Source: Aequorivita aurantiaca
GTDB lineage: Bacteria > Bacteroidota > Bacteroidia > Flavobacteriales > Flavobacteriaceae
Length of the DNA: 64,000 nt
Assembly (NCBI RefSeq): GCF_030410135.1
Contig: NZ_JAUGQQ010000006.1
Coordinates: 62,001 to 126,000 of the forward strand
Direction of reading: 5' to 3'
In this document: positions 43,419 through 52,497 of the stretch, in pieces
How positions within the stretch are numbered: position 1 is the stretch's first letter
Layout: every line of letters starts with the position of its first letter
The notes under the pieces: generated by a model
Database searches by the model: none
What the model was told of the DNA's origin: nothing
The model's input: only the letters and a program-made list of their open reading frames with translations
Translations under genes and position numbers: made by a program

Positions 43419-46268
43419 TTAAGCTTCCATATAAGCCTCAATAGGGTTGCAGGTGCATATAAGGTTTCTGTCCCCATACGCATCATCAACCCTTCTTATT
43501 GATGGCCAAAATTTATTTTCTGAAACATACTCCAATGGAAATGCCGCCTCCTGCCTGCTATATGGAAAACTCCACTCGTCTGTCGTCAACATTTGCAAGG
43601 TGTGGGGTGAATTCTTCAGCACGTTATTTACATTTTCTTTATCGGCAGCTTCTATTTCTTTCCGGATGGAAATCATCGCATCGCAGAATTGGTCCAATGC
43701 CATTTTACTCTCACTCTCTGTAGGCTCTATCATCAACGTGCCCGCAATAGGGAAGGAAACTGTTGGCGCGTGGAAGCCATAATCCATCAGTCGTTTTGCG
43801 ATATCAGTTACCTCAATCCCCTTTGCTTTGAATGGCCTGCAATCCACAATCATTTCGTGAGCTGCGCGCCCTCGTTCACCTGCATAAAGTACTTCGTAGT
43901 GGCCGTTCAATCTTTCTTTAATATAGTTAGCATTCAATATGGCAAACTGTGTCGCTTTTTTCAATCCATTTACACCCAGCATACAGATGTAAGCGTAACT
44001 AATTAAACATACCAACGAACTGCCATAAGGCGCTGCGGAAATGGCCGTAATTGCATTTTCACCACCAGTTTTAATCACCGGATTTGAAGGTAAAAACGGA
44101 ACCAATTGTTTCGCTACACAAATGGGCCCCACGCCCGGTCCGCCTCCGCCGTGAGGAATAGCGAAAGTTTTGTGAAGATTTAAGTGACAGACATCTGCGC
44201 CAATGGCTCCGGGATTTGTTAACCCTACCTGGGCATTCATATTTGCCCCATCCATATAAACCTGTCCGCCGTTTTCGTGTATTATACCCGTAATTTCGCG
44301 AATGGCAGATTCATAAACTCCGTGGGTTGAAGGATAGGTAACCATTAAACAGGAAAGATTGTCTTTGTGTTTAAGGGCCTTTTCGCGTAAATCATCTACG
44401 TCAATATTTCCTTCGTCGGTTGATTTTGTTACTACCACCTGCATACCGGCCATTACTGCGCTGGCAGGATTCGTACCGTGTGCGGAAGAAGGAATTAAAC
44501 AAATATTTCTATGGCCTTCCCCGCGGGACTCGTGGTATGCGCGAATCACCATTAACCCTGCATATTCACCCTGTGCACCACTATTCGGTTGCAAAGAGGT
44601 GGCGGCAAATCCGGTTATTTCGGTTAATTGTTTTTCTAGTTTTTTCAATACGGTTTGATAGCCTTCAGCCTGTTCCACCGGTACAAAAGGGTGTACATTG
44701 CCCCACATGGGGTCGCTTAAGGGAAGCATTTCCGCGGCAGCATTCAATTTCATAGTGCAAGAGCCCAATGAAATCATGGAATGGTTCAAGGAAAGGTCCT
44801 TGCGCTCCAGCTTTTTTATGTAGCGCATTAAATCAGTCTCACTGTGGTATTTGTTGAAAACTTCCTGTTGAAGGAATTCTGTTTTTCGGGCAACTTCTTG
44901 CTGTATTTTGTTGCCTGTTTCCAGCTCCACTATTTTTTGAAAGTCTTTTTTAATGGCTTCGGAAAATATGGCTACTATTTTGTTTAAATCCTTAACGGTC
45001 GTGGTTTCATTGATTGAAATAGAAACTGTTTCGTCATTCGGATAGTAAAAATTAACTTCCTTAGCTTCGGCCAAAAATTTAATTTTTGTGGCATCAGTTT
45101 TTATGGCTATCGTGTCAAAATAGGTCTCATTCATTTGTTCGAAGCCTAATTTTTCCAACGCATTCGCTAAGGTAGCGGCTCCGTTGTGAACTTTTTGCGC
45201 AATATATTTTAATCCTTCGGGGCCGTGATAAACGGCATACATTCCTGCCATTACCGCCAATAAAACCTGGGCAGTACAGATATTTGAAGTGGCCTTGTCG
45301 CGCTTTATGTGCTGCTCCCTGGTTTGAAGTGCCATGCGCAGGGCACGATTACCGTCGGTGTCTTTGGTTACTCCAATAATCCTTCCGGGAATACTTCGTT
45401 TGTATTCATCTTTAGTTGCGAAAAAGGCTGCGTGCGGCCCTCCATAACCTAATGGAATTCCAAAGCGTTGGGTTGTGCCCACAACCACATCAACCCCAAA
45501 ATGTCCAGGAGCTTCCAACATTACCAAACTTAGGATATCTGCAGCAACGGCTACTTTTATTTGATTTTTATTCGACTTTTCAATGAAGCTTTTATAATTG
45601 TACACTTTCCCAGTGCGGCTTGGGTATTGAAGAATTACACCAAAAAATTCATCGGAAAAGTCAAATTCCTCGTGATTGCCAACCACCAGTTTTATACCCA
45701 AAGGAATGGATCGGGTTTCGAGTACTGAGATTGTTTGTGGCAAGACTTCTTCGGAAACAAAAAATTTGGAAGCATTGGTTTGTTTTTTTTCTTTTTCCCG
45801 TACGTTAAATAGCAACGCCATTGCTTCCGCTGCGGCCGTAGATTCATCCAGAAGTGATGCATTGGCAAGTTCCATTCCGGTTAAATCCGTAATTACCGTC
45901 TGGAAATTCAGCAACGCTTCAAGCCTACCTTGTGCAATCTCGGCCTGATAGGGCGTATAGGCCGTGTACCAACCTGGATTTTCAAGTATGTTCCTTTGGA
46001 TTACGGGTGGGGTTATGGATTGGTGATATCCCAGCCCAATATATGTTTTGAAGAGTTTGTTTTTTGTGGAAAGTTCAGTGATGTGCTCTAAATATTCTTG
46101 CTCGCTCATCGCAGTGTCTAGATCGAGCGCTTTTTTCAAAAGAATATCGTCTGGCACGGTTTCATAAATAAGTTGGTCAATAGAGCTAACACCGATGGTT
46201 TTAAGCATTTCGGGAAGATCGTTTTCCCGGGGACCGATATGTCTTAAAGCAAAAGAATCTGTATTCAT
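43419..46268 (-). CDS. gcvP: Glycine dehydrogenase (decarboxylating), single-chain P protein
   Basis: 949 residues from ATG 46266-46268 ('MNTDSFALRHIGPREND'); the 26-residue upstream extension reads through the likely promoter. P protein of the glycine cleavage system: PLP-dependent decarboxylation of glycine, passing aminomethyl to the lipoyl H protein. The full-length N+C fusion is present: 'RHIGPRENDLPEML', 'GLGYHQSITPPVI', 'NPGWYTAYTPYQAEIAQGRLEALLNFQT', and 'NLHKTFAIPHGGGGPGVGPI' with the PLP-binding lysine in 'LHKTF' near residue 700. gcvT and gcvH are not nearby, as usual in Flavobacteria. Confidence 0.97.
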   Translation of the reverse strand: MNTDSFALRHIGPRENDLPEMLKTIGVSSIDQLIYETVPDDILLKKALDLDTAMSEQEYLEHITELSTKNKLFKTYIGLGYHQSITPPVIQRNILENPGWYTAYTPYQAEIAQGRLEALLNFQTVITDLTGMELANASLLDESTAAAEAMALLFNVREKEKKQTNASKFFVSEEVLPQTISVLETRSIPLGIKLVVGNHEEFDFSDEFFGVILQYPSRTGKVYNYKSFIEKSNKNQIKVAVAADILSLVMLEAPGHFGVDVVVGTTQRFGIPLGYGGPHAAFFATKDEYKRSIPGRIIGVTKDTDGNRALRMALQTREQHIKRDKATSNICTAQVLLAVMAGMYAVYHGPEGLKYIAQKVHNGAATLANALEKLGFEQMNETYFDTIAIKTDATKIKFLAEAKEVNFYYPNDETVSISINETTTVKDLNKIVAIFSEAIKKDFQKIVELETGNKIQQEVARKTEFLQQEVFNKYHSETDLMRYIKKLERKDLSLNHSMISLGSCTMKLNAAAEMLPLSDPMWGNVHPFVPVEQAEGYQTVLKKLEKQLTEITGFAATSLQPNSGAQGEYAGLMVIRAYHESRGEGHRNICLIPSSAHGTNPASAVMAGMQVVVTKSTDEGNIDVDDLREKALKHKDNLSCLMVTYPSTHGVYESAIREITGIIHENGGQVYMDGANMNAQVGLTNPGAIGADVCHLNLHKTFAIPHGGGGPGVGPICVAKQLVPFLPSNPVIKTGGENAITAISAAPYGSSLVCLISYAYICMLGVNGLKKATQFAILNANYIKERLNGHYEVLYAGERGRAAHEMIVDCRPFKAKGIEVTDIAKRLMDYGFHAPTVSFPIAGTLMIEPTESESKMALDQFCDAMISIRKEIEAADKENVNNVLKNSPHTLQMLTTDEWSFPYSRQEAAFPLEYVSENKFWPSIRRVDDAYGDRNLICTCNPIEAYMEA

Positions 46269-46292
46269 TATCCGCGTTTGAAATTTAGGTGG

Positions 46293-46300
46293 CAAAATTA
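46293..46300 (-). promoter_or_regulatory. Candidate -7 box of gcvP
   Basis: TAATTTTG on the minus strand (matches TAnnTTTG), about 24 bp before the gcvP ATG. The -33 element is unclear. Confidence 0.45.
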
Positions 46301-46395
46301 CAATATTTAAGCCGAAATAATTTCTTTTTAAAGGGTTGAAAAACATAAATTTTCAACTATTTGAAAAGCGTAACAGCGCTTTGACTAAATTTGAC

Positions 46396-47226
46396 ATGAT
46401 GAAGGTTTTAAAGGGTTTTTTCGCTTTTTATATTAACAGTAGTATACACGTTGCGCTGGCTGTATTGGCCCTATTTGCAATTACTGTTATGGAATATGAT
46501 TTGAAGCTCCAAAAGGAGCTTTGGGCCTTTGTTTTTTTGGGTGCCTTAACGGGCTATAATTTTGTAAAATACGCAAAGGTAGCAGGCTTGCACCATAGAA
46601 GTTTGACCGATTCCCTAAAGACTATTCAGGTTTTTTCAGCGGTAAGTTTTGTACTCTTTGTTTATTTGGCCTTCCAACTACCCATTACTGTTTTGTTGGT
46701 GATGGTTGGGTTTGGGTTGACTACTTTTTTTTACGCAGTGCCTTTGGTGCGGCATAAAAACCTGCGGAATTTTTCGGGAGTAAAGATTTTTGTGGTAGCT
46801 TTTGTTTGGGCAGGCGTGTCGGTTATTGTTCCGGTAATTGCCGCACAATCACCCATTCCGGGCGATGTGTTGCTAACATTTTTTCAACGTGTTTTCATTG
46901 TTGTGGCGCTCATTCTTCCATTTGAAATTCGTGACGTGCCTTATGATTCCCTTAATCTTAAAACCATTCCGCAACAAATTGGAGTTCGAAACACCAAACT
47001 ATTTGGATTGGGGGCATTGTTGCTTTGTTTGATATTTGAATTTTACAAGCTATGGTCAGATGTGGCGTTTATTTCAAGCCTCCTTAGCTTTTGTGTGATT
47101 TTGGGATGGATGTTGGTTATAGTCCGAACCGATCAAAATAAATATTTTGCATCCTTTTGGGTGGAGGGATTGCCGATTGTTTGGGTATTGCTTTTTTTAC
47201 TTTTTGAACAGATTTTGGAAATCTAG
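46396..47226 (+). CDS. UbiA-like prenyltransferase family membrane protein
   Basis: 276 residues from ATG 46396 (a TTG at 46336 is also open but lies among gcvP upstream signals). About eight membrane helices. Loop 'FEIRDVPYDSLNLKTIPQQIGVRNTKLFGLGALL' resembles the second Asp-rich motif of UbiA prenyltransferases (D-x3-D then 'IPQQIG'); the first motif is degenerate around 'LGALTGYNFVKYAKVAGLHH'. Because one metal motif is weak, a substrate or even catalytic activity is not certain. It is divergent from gcvP and convergent with the anti-sigma gene, whose stop codon it shares at CTAG. Confidence 0.75.
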   Translation: MMKVLKGFFAFYINSSIHVALAVLALFAITVMEYDLKLQKELWAFVFLGALTGYNFVKYAKVAGLHHRSLTDSLKTIQVFSAVSFVLFVYLAFQLPITVLLVMVGFGLTTFFYAVPLVRHKNLRNFSGVKIFVVAFVWAGVSVIVPVIAAQSPIPGDVLLTFFQRVFIVVALILPFEIRDVPYDSLNLKTIPQQIGVRNTKLFGLGALLLCLIFEFYKLWSDVAFISSLLSFCVILGWMLVIVRTDQNKYFASFWVEGLPIVWVLLFLLFEQILEI

Positions 47227-47477
47227 TGGCCGCGACTTATTTCGTTTTCAAGGCGTTTCTTCAAAATTTCCTTTTCCTCCGGTCGCAGTGTTTTTAAATT
47301 TGCAGCCTTGATGGTTTCCGTCAGTTTGCCATTTTGTTTCGCATGGCCTCGGCAGAGCGAGCAAACAAGAATATGCAATTTTAGAAATAATTTTTCCAGG
47401 AAGCCGGTCTCTTTATATTGACTTTTGTCACACAAGTGAGCCGCTTTATTGCACTTTAAAAAAAATTTTATATTCAT
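47223..47477 (-). CDS. Small zinc-finger anti-sigma-like protein
   Basis: 84 residues. 'CNKAAHLCDKSQYKET...LKLHILVCSLCRGHAKQN' has the His/Cys spacing of small ZAS-type anti-sigma factors found after ECF sigma genes in Bacteroidota; the C-terminal 'LRPEEKEILKKRLENEI' is a charged helix. It overlaps the sigma gene stop by one base (TAATG), so production is coupled. It has no membrane helix, so a cytoplasmic regulator is likely. The anti-sigma role is inferred from context and motif. Confidence 0.75.
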   Translation of the reverse strand: MNIKFFLKCNKAAHLCDKSQYKETGFLEKLFLKLHILVCSLCRGHAKQNGKLTETIKAANLKTLRPEEKEILKKRLENEISRGH

Positions 47478-48025
47478 TACTTAAACCAATTTTTCTCAAG
47501 GCACTCCGCCAAAGTTTTGCGCGCCCGATGGATTATAACCCAAAGATTAGACGCTGTAATATTGTATTCTTTACATATTGCGTCCGTGTCATAATTTTCA
47601 ATTGTTTTCATTTTGAAAATCTCAGCCTGCTTTTTTGGTAGTTTTTCCAAACAATCCAATATTGCAAGTCCCAACTCTCTGTTTTCCATCGTATCCTCTG
47701 CAGTTTTATCAAATGGATCGGCCGCGTTTTCTTCAAGCCAATCTCCTTCGGAAGCATCATCTTTATAGGAAATGTGAACCTCGGCAGATCCTTTTTTTGA
47801 ATTAATTTTCCGGTAATAATCTATAATTTTCCGTTTCAGAATCGAAATAAGCCAAGTGCGTTCCGAAGCCTCTCCCTTAAAATTTTTCATGGATTTTAAG
47901 GCTGCCAAAAATGTATCCGAAATCAAGTCCTGCGCCACAATAGGGTCGTTCACCTTTACAATAGTATAATTGTAAAGATAATCTGCATATTTGTCCACCC
48001 ATTGGTCCGGATTTAGTAATTCCAA
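47477..48025 (-). CDS. ECF RNA polymerase sigma factor
   Basis: 182 residues. Region 2: 'QDLISDTFLAALKSMKNFKGEASERTWLISILKRKIIDYYRK' near residues 31-75; an acidic linker with 'GDWLEENAADPF'; region 4: 'LEKLPKKQAEIFKMKTIENYDTDAICKEYNITASNLWVIIHRARKTLAECLEK' near 130-180. No C-terminal extension, so a plain ECF group member. Partner: the overlapping zinc-finger gene. Two copies of TTTAGCCTAT lie in the divergent spacer to the M28 peptidase, a possible autoregulatory site. Target regulon unknown. Confidence 0.93.
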   Translation of the reverse strand: MELLNPDQWVDKYADYLYNYTIVKVNDPIVAQDLISDTFLAALKSMKNFKGEASERTWLISILKRKIIDYYRKINSKKGSAEVHISYKDDASEGDWLEENAADPFDKTAEDTMENRELGLAILDCLEKLPKKQAEIFKMKTIENYDTDAICKEYNITASNLWVIIHRARKTLAECLEKNWFK

Positions 48026-48035
48026 TAGAATAAAA

Positions 48036-48106
48036 TTTAGCCTATCTCAAAAATAGGGAAGTTTTAAGAACATATACGAACTTGATAATTATTTAGTTTA
48101 GCCTAT
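48036..48106. promoter_or_regulatory. Direct repeats TTTAGCCTAT in the sigma / peptidase spacer
   Basis: TTTAGCCTAT at 48036-48045 and again at 48097-48106, 61 bp apart (close to six helical turns). A CCTAT / ATAGG mini-hairpin starts in the first copy. Could be a regulatory site for the divergent genes; this is inference. Confidence 0.35.
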
Positions 48107-48194
48107 TTTATGAAGAAATAGTTAAACTTTCTTAATGCCATCAGAAGTTCTAAAGAAATTTTACTTTTACAATATTAATTTTATATACTTCCCG

Positions 48195-49640
48195 ATGAAA
48201 AAAATTACCTTAGGAATTCTTTCGTTCCTTTTATTCTCGATTGTTGCCACTGCGCAAAACGACACTTCCTTTTATGCAACTATGGATGCAACTGATGCCG
48301 CTACTTTTAAATCGCGCTTTCCAAACGATATACAAATCTTAGCCACTACAGACAGGCAGGCTGCCGTTCTTCTAACGGAGGAGATAGCCCACGAAATCCA
48401 CGATAATGTGCGTACCCACGGTCCTGGCTATATTTTCAAAGCTTCCGAAGAAAAGGCGCTGGGCGCCTTGAACATCGTGCCCCGAAGAAATCCCACTATC
48501 GATTTTACAATAACCGAAGATGCATTCGTGAACGAATGTTTGGATTTGGTAAACGGACAAAATATTGAGGACAACATTTTGGAGCTTGAGGATTATGGAA
48601 CCCGCTACCACACTAAATCACAAGCTGCACAGGCCGTGATGGACCAAAAAGCCAAATGGGATGCAATGATTTTGGCTTCTGGAAGGACCGATGTGCACAC
48701 CCGTATCTACAACCACGTAAACACGCCTATGCCTTCCGTTATTTTAACAATAGATGGCGCAAATAATCCCGACGAATTCGTGATCATTGGCGGCCATATT
48801 GATTCAACATCGTTTGGGGACAAAAATGACGCTCCCGGTGCAGATGACAATGCCTCCGGAATTTCCTCACTCAATGAAATGGTGCGGGTACTATTGGCAA
48901 AGAATTTTGTGCCAAACAGAAGTATTGAAGTAATGGCTTTTGCTGCAGAGGAAATCGGATTGGTAGGTTCTGCGGAGATTGCTGAAAACTATGCAAACAA
49001 TAACGTAAACGTAGCCGCCTATGTTCAGTTCGATATGACAGGTTTCAATGGCTCCAATAGCGATATCTATATTACCACGGACTGGTACAACAGTTCACAG
49101 TTGAATAATTACCTGACCGATTTGATGGACCATTACAACTCCAATGGAAATCATAACTTTACTTACAATTACACTGAGTGTGGCTATGGTTGTTCAGACC
49201 ACGCAAGTTGGGCCGCTAATGGGTTTAATGCCGCGTTTCCTTTCGAGGCAGCAATGGGGCAGGACAATCCCAACATCCACAGTGCCGGCGATGTTTATTC
49301 CTTTTTCAATACGCCGGAACATGCCGTAAAATTCACCAAGCTGGGGCTGGAATTTTTAATTGAAGCTGCAAAGCCTCAAACTCTTTCCGTGAACGATTTT
49401 TCCGAAAATGCAATTAGTGTGTTTGTGAAAAATATGGCCTTGAATTACCGACTGAACAATACAGTTTCTGATATAAAGGAAGTTTCGGTTTATAATATTG
49501 CCGGACAAAGAATACTTTCAGAAAAAGCAAAAAATGAAGCGGGAACCATCCAATTGCAGCAGTTTGCACAAGGGTTTTACATTGCGCAATTCACTTTGGA
49601 AAATGGCCACAAGCTTACGAAGAAATTTATTTTGAATTAA
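48195..49640 (+). CDS. Secreted M28 family zinc aminopeptidase with T9SS sorting domain
   Basis: 481 residues from ATG 48195, which opens the signal peptide (MKKITLGILSFLLFSIVATAQ); the upstream ATG 48135 adds 20 residues before it. Zinc ligands of the M28 fold: His in 'IIGGHIDSTSFGD', the bridging Asp in 'PGADDNASGISSLNEM', catalytic Glu in 'AFAAEEIGLVGS', Asp in 'VQFDMTGF' and His in 'CGYGCSDHASW'. The C-terminus from about residue 405 is a type A sorting domain ('VSVYNIAGQRILSEKA', 'FAQGFYIAQFTLENGHKLTKKFIL'). A likely surface or released aminopeptidase for peptide use. Strong terminator follows. Confidence 0.93.
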   Translation: MKKITLGILSFLLFSIVATAQNDTSFYATMDATDAATFKSRFPNDIQILATTDRQAAVLLTEEIAHEIHDNVRTHGPGYIFKASEEKALGALNIVPRRNPTIDFTITEDAFVNECLDLVNGQNIEDNILELEDYGTRYHTKSQAAQAVMDQKAKWDAMILASGRTDVHTRIYNHVNTPMPSVILTIDGANNPDEFVIIGGHIDSTSFGDKNDAPGADDNASGISSLNEMVRVLLAKNFVPNRSIEVMAFAAEEIGLVGSAEIAENYANNNVNVAAYVQFDMTGFNGSNSDIYITTDWYNSSQLNNYLTDLMDHYNSNGNHNFTYNYTECGYGCSDHASWAANGFNAAFPFEAAMGQDNPNIHSAGDVYSFFNTPEHAVKFTKLGLEFLIEAAKPQTLSVNDFSENAISVFVKNMALNYRLNNTVSDIKEVSVYNIAGQRILSEKAKNEAGTIQLQQFAQGFYIAQFTLENGHKLTKKFILN

Positions 49641-49665
49641 TCTATTTTCTTTAACTCTCTCCCAC

Positions 49666-49702
49666 ATGCGCGTGCCTACTTTTAGCACGCGCATATTTTT
49701 TT
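49666..49702 (+). terminator. Intrinsic terminator of the M28 peptidase gene
   Basis: Perfect 10-bp stem ATGCGCGTGC / GCACGCGCAT, 9-nt loop, then a run of T. Confidence 0.93.
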
Positions 49703-49831
49703 ACCCGCATTCCCGTTTTCACTTCCCGCATTCGCATTTTCATGCTTCACATTCCAATTTCGGTTTTAAGTATGTCAACACTGCGTTATAAAACCTCCCG
49801 AAGAATCTTCAAATTCCGAAAGGACTTTTTT

Positions 49832-51853
49832 TCATAAAAGCCCCGCACGTTTCAACAGTGCTTCCGGGTCCGGTTCCTGTCCCCGGAATTTTATATATAG
49901 TTCCATTGGGTCCAACGTGCCGCCTTGTGAAAGCACAAATCCTTTAAACCTATCGGCTACTTTTTTGTTGAAAATCCCTTCCTGTTTAAACAAGGCGAAA
50001 GCATCCGCATCCAAAACCTCGGCCCACTTGTAGCTGTAATATCCGGCTGAATATCCGCCCTGGAAAATATGCGAAAACGAAGTGCTCATACAATTTTCCT
50101 TTACGTCAGGATACAGTTGTGTATCCTCAAAAGCGGCAACTTCAAAAGCTTTTACATTACCCACTTTTGACGGGTCGCCTCCGTGCCAAGCCATATCCAG
50201 CATCCCGAAACTTAGCTGGCGCAGGGTTGCCATTCCTTCCAAAAACGTAGCGGAATCCTTTATCTTTTCAATGTATTCCATCGGTATCATCTCGCCCGTT
50301 TTGTAGTGGGTGGCGAATAGCTCCAAGGTTTCTTTTTCGTAACACCAATTCTCCAATATCTGGCTGGGCAATTCCACAAAATCCCAGTAAACACTGGTTC
50401 CGGAAAGGCTGGGGTAGGTGGTGTTGGCAAGCATGCCGTGCAAAGCGTGCCCGAATTCGTGGAAAAGCGTGGTCACTTCATTAAAGGTTAAAAGTGATGG
50501 CTTACTAGCGGTTGGCTTTGTAAAATTGCAAACGATGGAAATATGCGGCCTGTAATTAGTTTCTCCTTTTATTTGCTGCGGTTTATAGGAGGTCATCCAA
50601 GCGCCATTTCTCTTTCCGGCACGCGGATGGAAATCGGCGTAAAAGATTGCAACCAATTGGCCATCGTCATCTTTTACTTCATAAGTTTTTACGTCAACGT
50701 GGTATTTATCGATGTTTTCTACCTCCTCAAAATGAAGTCCAAATAATCTTTCCGCCACGATAAAAACACCATTGATTACGTTTTTCAATTCAAAATAAGG
50801 CTTCAGCTTTTCATCATCGAGGTTGAAAAGTTTCTGTTTCAATTTTTCGGAATAATACGCGCCGTCCCATTTTTCCAATCGGTCAATGCCATCAAATTCC
50901 TTTGCGAAAGCTGTCAATTCATCAAATTCCTTTTGTGCGGCTGGCTTTGCCTTTTCAAGCAATTCATTTAAAAATGATTTTACTTTTTCGGGTGTTTCAG
51001 CCATTCGTTCCTCAAGCACAAAATGCGCGTGACTGTCATAGCCCAACAAATTGGCACGTTTATGACGAAGCGTAGCAATCTGCAACACGTTTTGCTGATT
51101 GTCCAATTCGTCATTGTGAAACCCTTTTGCACCAAAGGCAATTGCCATTTTTTTGCGAAGTTCGCGATTGTCGGCGTAAGTTAAGAACGGAACGTAGCTT
51201 GGATAATCCAAAGTAAAAACCCAACCATCCTTACCTTTTTCTTCCGCGGTTTGGGCGGCGGCTTCAATCACACCTTCGGGCAGACCGGAAAGGTCTTTTT
51301 CATCGGTAATATGAAGTTCAAACTTGTTGGTTTCCGCCAAAACGTTTTCGCCAAAAGTGAGACTTAGCTTGGAAAGTTCGGCGTCAATTTTTCGTAATTC
51401 TGTTTTCTTTTCTTCGGTAAGGTTGGCGCCATTTCTTGAAAATGCCTTGTATTTTTTGTCGAGCAGCATTCGCTGTTCCTCTGAGAGTTGTAAGGTTTCC
51501 TTTAGATTGTAAACCGCTTTAATTTTTTCAAACAATTCTTGGTTCAACAAAATGTCATTGCTAAATTCGGTAAGCATCGGAGAGATTTCCTGTGCCAATT
51601 TCTGGATTTCATTATTGGTTTCGGCACTATTTAAATTAAAGAAAATACTGGTTGCCCGATCCAATTTATAACCGCAAAATTCCAAGGCTTCAACCGTGTT
51701 TTCAAAAGTAGGCACTTCAGAATTTACGTTTATAGCATCTATCTGGGCTTTCGTTTCTTCAATTAACTGCGTAATGGCAGGAAGAAAATGTTCGGTTTTT
51801 ATTTGCGAAAACGGGGCTGTGTCGTAGGGTTGTAATAGGGGATTGTTATTCAT
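49832..51853 (-). CDS. M3 family oligopeptidase (Dcp / OpdA type)
   Basis: 673 residues, the usual length. The zinc motif 'TLFHEFGHALHGML' is near residue 465, with the downstream 'SGTSVYWDFVELPSQILENW' giving the third zinc glutamate; 'RAGKRNGAWMTSY' and 'SHIFQGGYSAGYYSYKWAEVLDADAF' are further family blocks, and 'EPDPEALLKRAGLL' closes the chain. No signal peptide, so a cytoplasmic peptidase cutting short peptides. Start MNNNPLLQPYD is typical. Lies downstream of purE with a REP-like pair between. Confidence 0.95.
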   Translation of the reverse strand: MNNNPLLQPYDTAPFSQIKTEHFLPAITQLIEETKAQIDAINVNSEVPTFENTVEALEFCGYKLDRATSIFFNLNSAETNNEIQKLAQEISPMLTEFSNDILLNQELFEKIKAVYNLKETLQLSEEQRMLLDKKYKAFSRNGANLTEEKKTELRKIDAELSKLSLTFGENVLAETNKFELHITDEKDLSGLPEGVIEAAAQTAEEKGKDGWVFTLDYPSYVPFLTYADNRELRKKMAIAFGAKGFHNDELDNQQNVLQIATLRHKRANLLGYDSHAHFVLEERMAETPEKVKSFLNELLEKAKPAAQKEFDELTAFAKEFDGIDRLEKWDGAYYSEKLKQKLFNLDDEKLKPYFELKNVINGVFIVAERLFGLHFEEVENIDKYHVDVKTYEVKDDDGQLVAIFYADFHPRAGKRNGAWMTSYKPQQIKGETNYRPHISIVCNFTKPTASKPSLLTFNEVTTLFHEFGHALHGMLANTTYPSLSGTSVYWDFVELPSQILENWCYEKETLELFATHYKTGEMIPMEYIEKIKDSATFLEGMATLRQLSFGMLDMAWHGGDPSKVGNVKAFEVAAFEDTQLYPDVKENCMSTSFSHIFQGGYSAGYYSYKWAEVLDADAFALFKQEGIFNKKVADRFKGFVLSQGGTLDPMELYIKFRGQEPDPEALLKRAGLL

Positions 51854-51875
51854 AGTATTTTAAAATTCAATGTCT

Positions 51876-51951
51876 GGTCGAGCGCAGTCGAAACCTATTT
51901 CTCTAAAATAATTCTGGAAATTATGAACCTCTCGGCTGCGCTCGAGAGGTT
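51876..51951. repeat. Inverted pair of REP-like palindromes between purE and the M3 peptidase gene
   Basis: CGAGCGCAGTCGA lies in one element (51876-51895) and, on the other strand, CGAGCGCAGCCGA in a second (51926-51951), whose own stem AACCTCTCG / CGAGAGGTT is perfect. Head-to-head pairing resembles BIME-type REP arrangements. Confidence 0.65.
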
Positions 51952-51974
51952 ATTTTTATTCTAATTTTGAAATC

Positions 51975-52469
51975 TTAGAGCCGTCCGCTGCGAACTTTTT
52001 CGGCGCCTTCTTTAACTTTTGTTTTAAGATTTTCTTTGTAGGCAATCATTCTATCCAAAACATTTTTATCAGAAGAACCGATAATTTGTGCAGCCAAAAT
52101 ACCCGCATTTTTCGCGCCATTCAACGCAACCGTTGCAACGGGAACCCCACCGGGCATTTGCAGAATGGATAGTACACTATCCCACCCGTCAATTGAATTG
52201 CTGGATTTTATGGGAACACCAATAACAGGCAATGGCGAAAGCGAGGCAATCATCCCAGGCAGGTGCGCTGCGCCGCCAGCTCCGGCAATTATTACGGAAA
52301 TGCCGCGGGTATGTGCGTTCTTACCGTAATCAAAAAGTTTGTCGGGCGTTCGATGGGCGGAAACGATGTCCACTTCCACCTCAATATTGAATTCCTTTAA
52401 AATATCCACAGCTTCCTGCATCACAGGCAGGTCGCTGGTGCTTCCCATTATTATTCCTACTTTGCTCAT
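51975..52469 (-). CDS. purE: 5-(carboxyamino)imidazole ribonucleotide mutase
   Basis: 164 residues from ATG 52467-52469 ('MSKVGIIMGSTSDLPVM'); an upstream ATG would overlap purK and add a non-conserved leader. Moves the carboxyl group of N5-CAIR to CAIR in purine synthesis. 'GSTSDLPVM', 'VSAHRTPDKLFDY' with the catalytic histidine, 'IIAGAGGAAHLPGMIASL' and 'LLSILQMPGGVPVATVA'-like block ('LSILQMPGGVPVATV') are all present. 28 bp after purK: a purK-purE operon. Confidence 0.96.
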   Translation of the reverse strand: MSKVGIIMGSTSDLPVMQEAVDILKEFNIEVEVDIVSAHRTPDKLFDYGKNAHTRGISVIIAGAGGAAHLPGMIASLSPLPVIGVPIKSSNSIDGWDSVLSILQMPGGVPVATVALNGAKNAGILAAQIIGSSDKNVLDRMIAYKENLKTKVKEGAEKVRSGRL

Positions 52470-52497
52470 AAATGCCAATTTTGAATTTGAGATTTGA

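Noticed and set aside
46269-46346. Longer gcvP start 26 codons upstream
   Set aside because: It runs through the likely -7 box; the family starts at the RHIGPREND region shortly after ATG 46268.
47223-48025. SusCD-type FecR anti-sigma system
   Set aside because: The partner is an 84-residue soluble zinc-finger protein, not a membrane FecR, and no SusC/SusD genes are adjacent.
51926-51951. Terminator of purE
   Set aside because: The stem is perfect but no T-run follows on the minus strand; it fits a REP-like repeat better.
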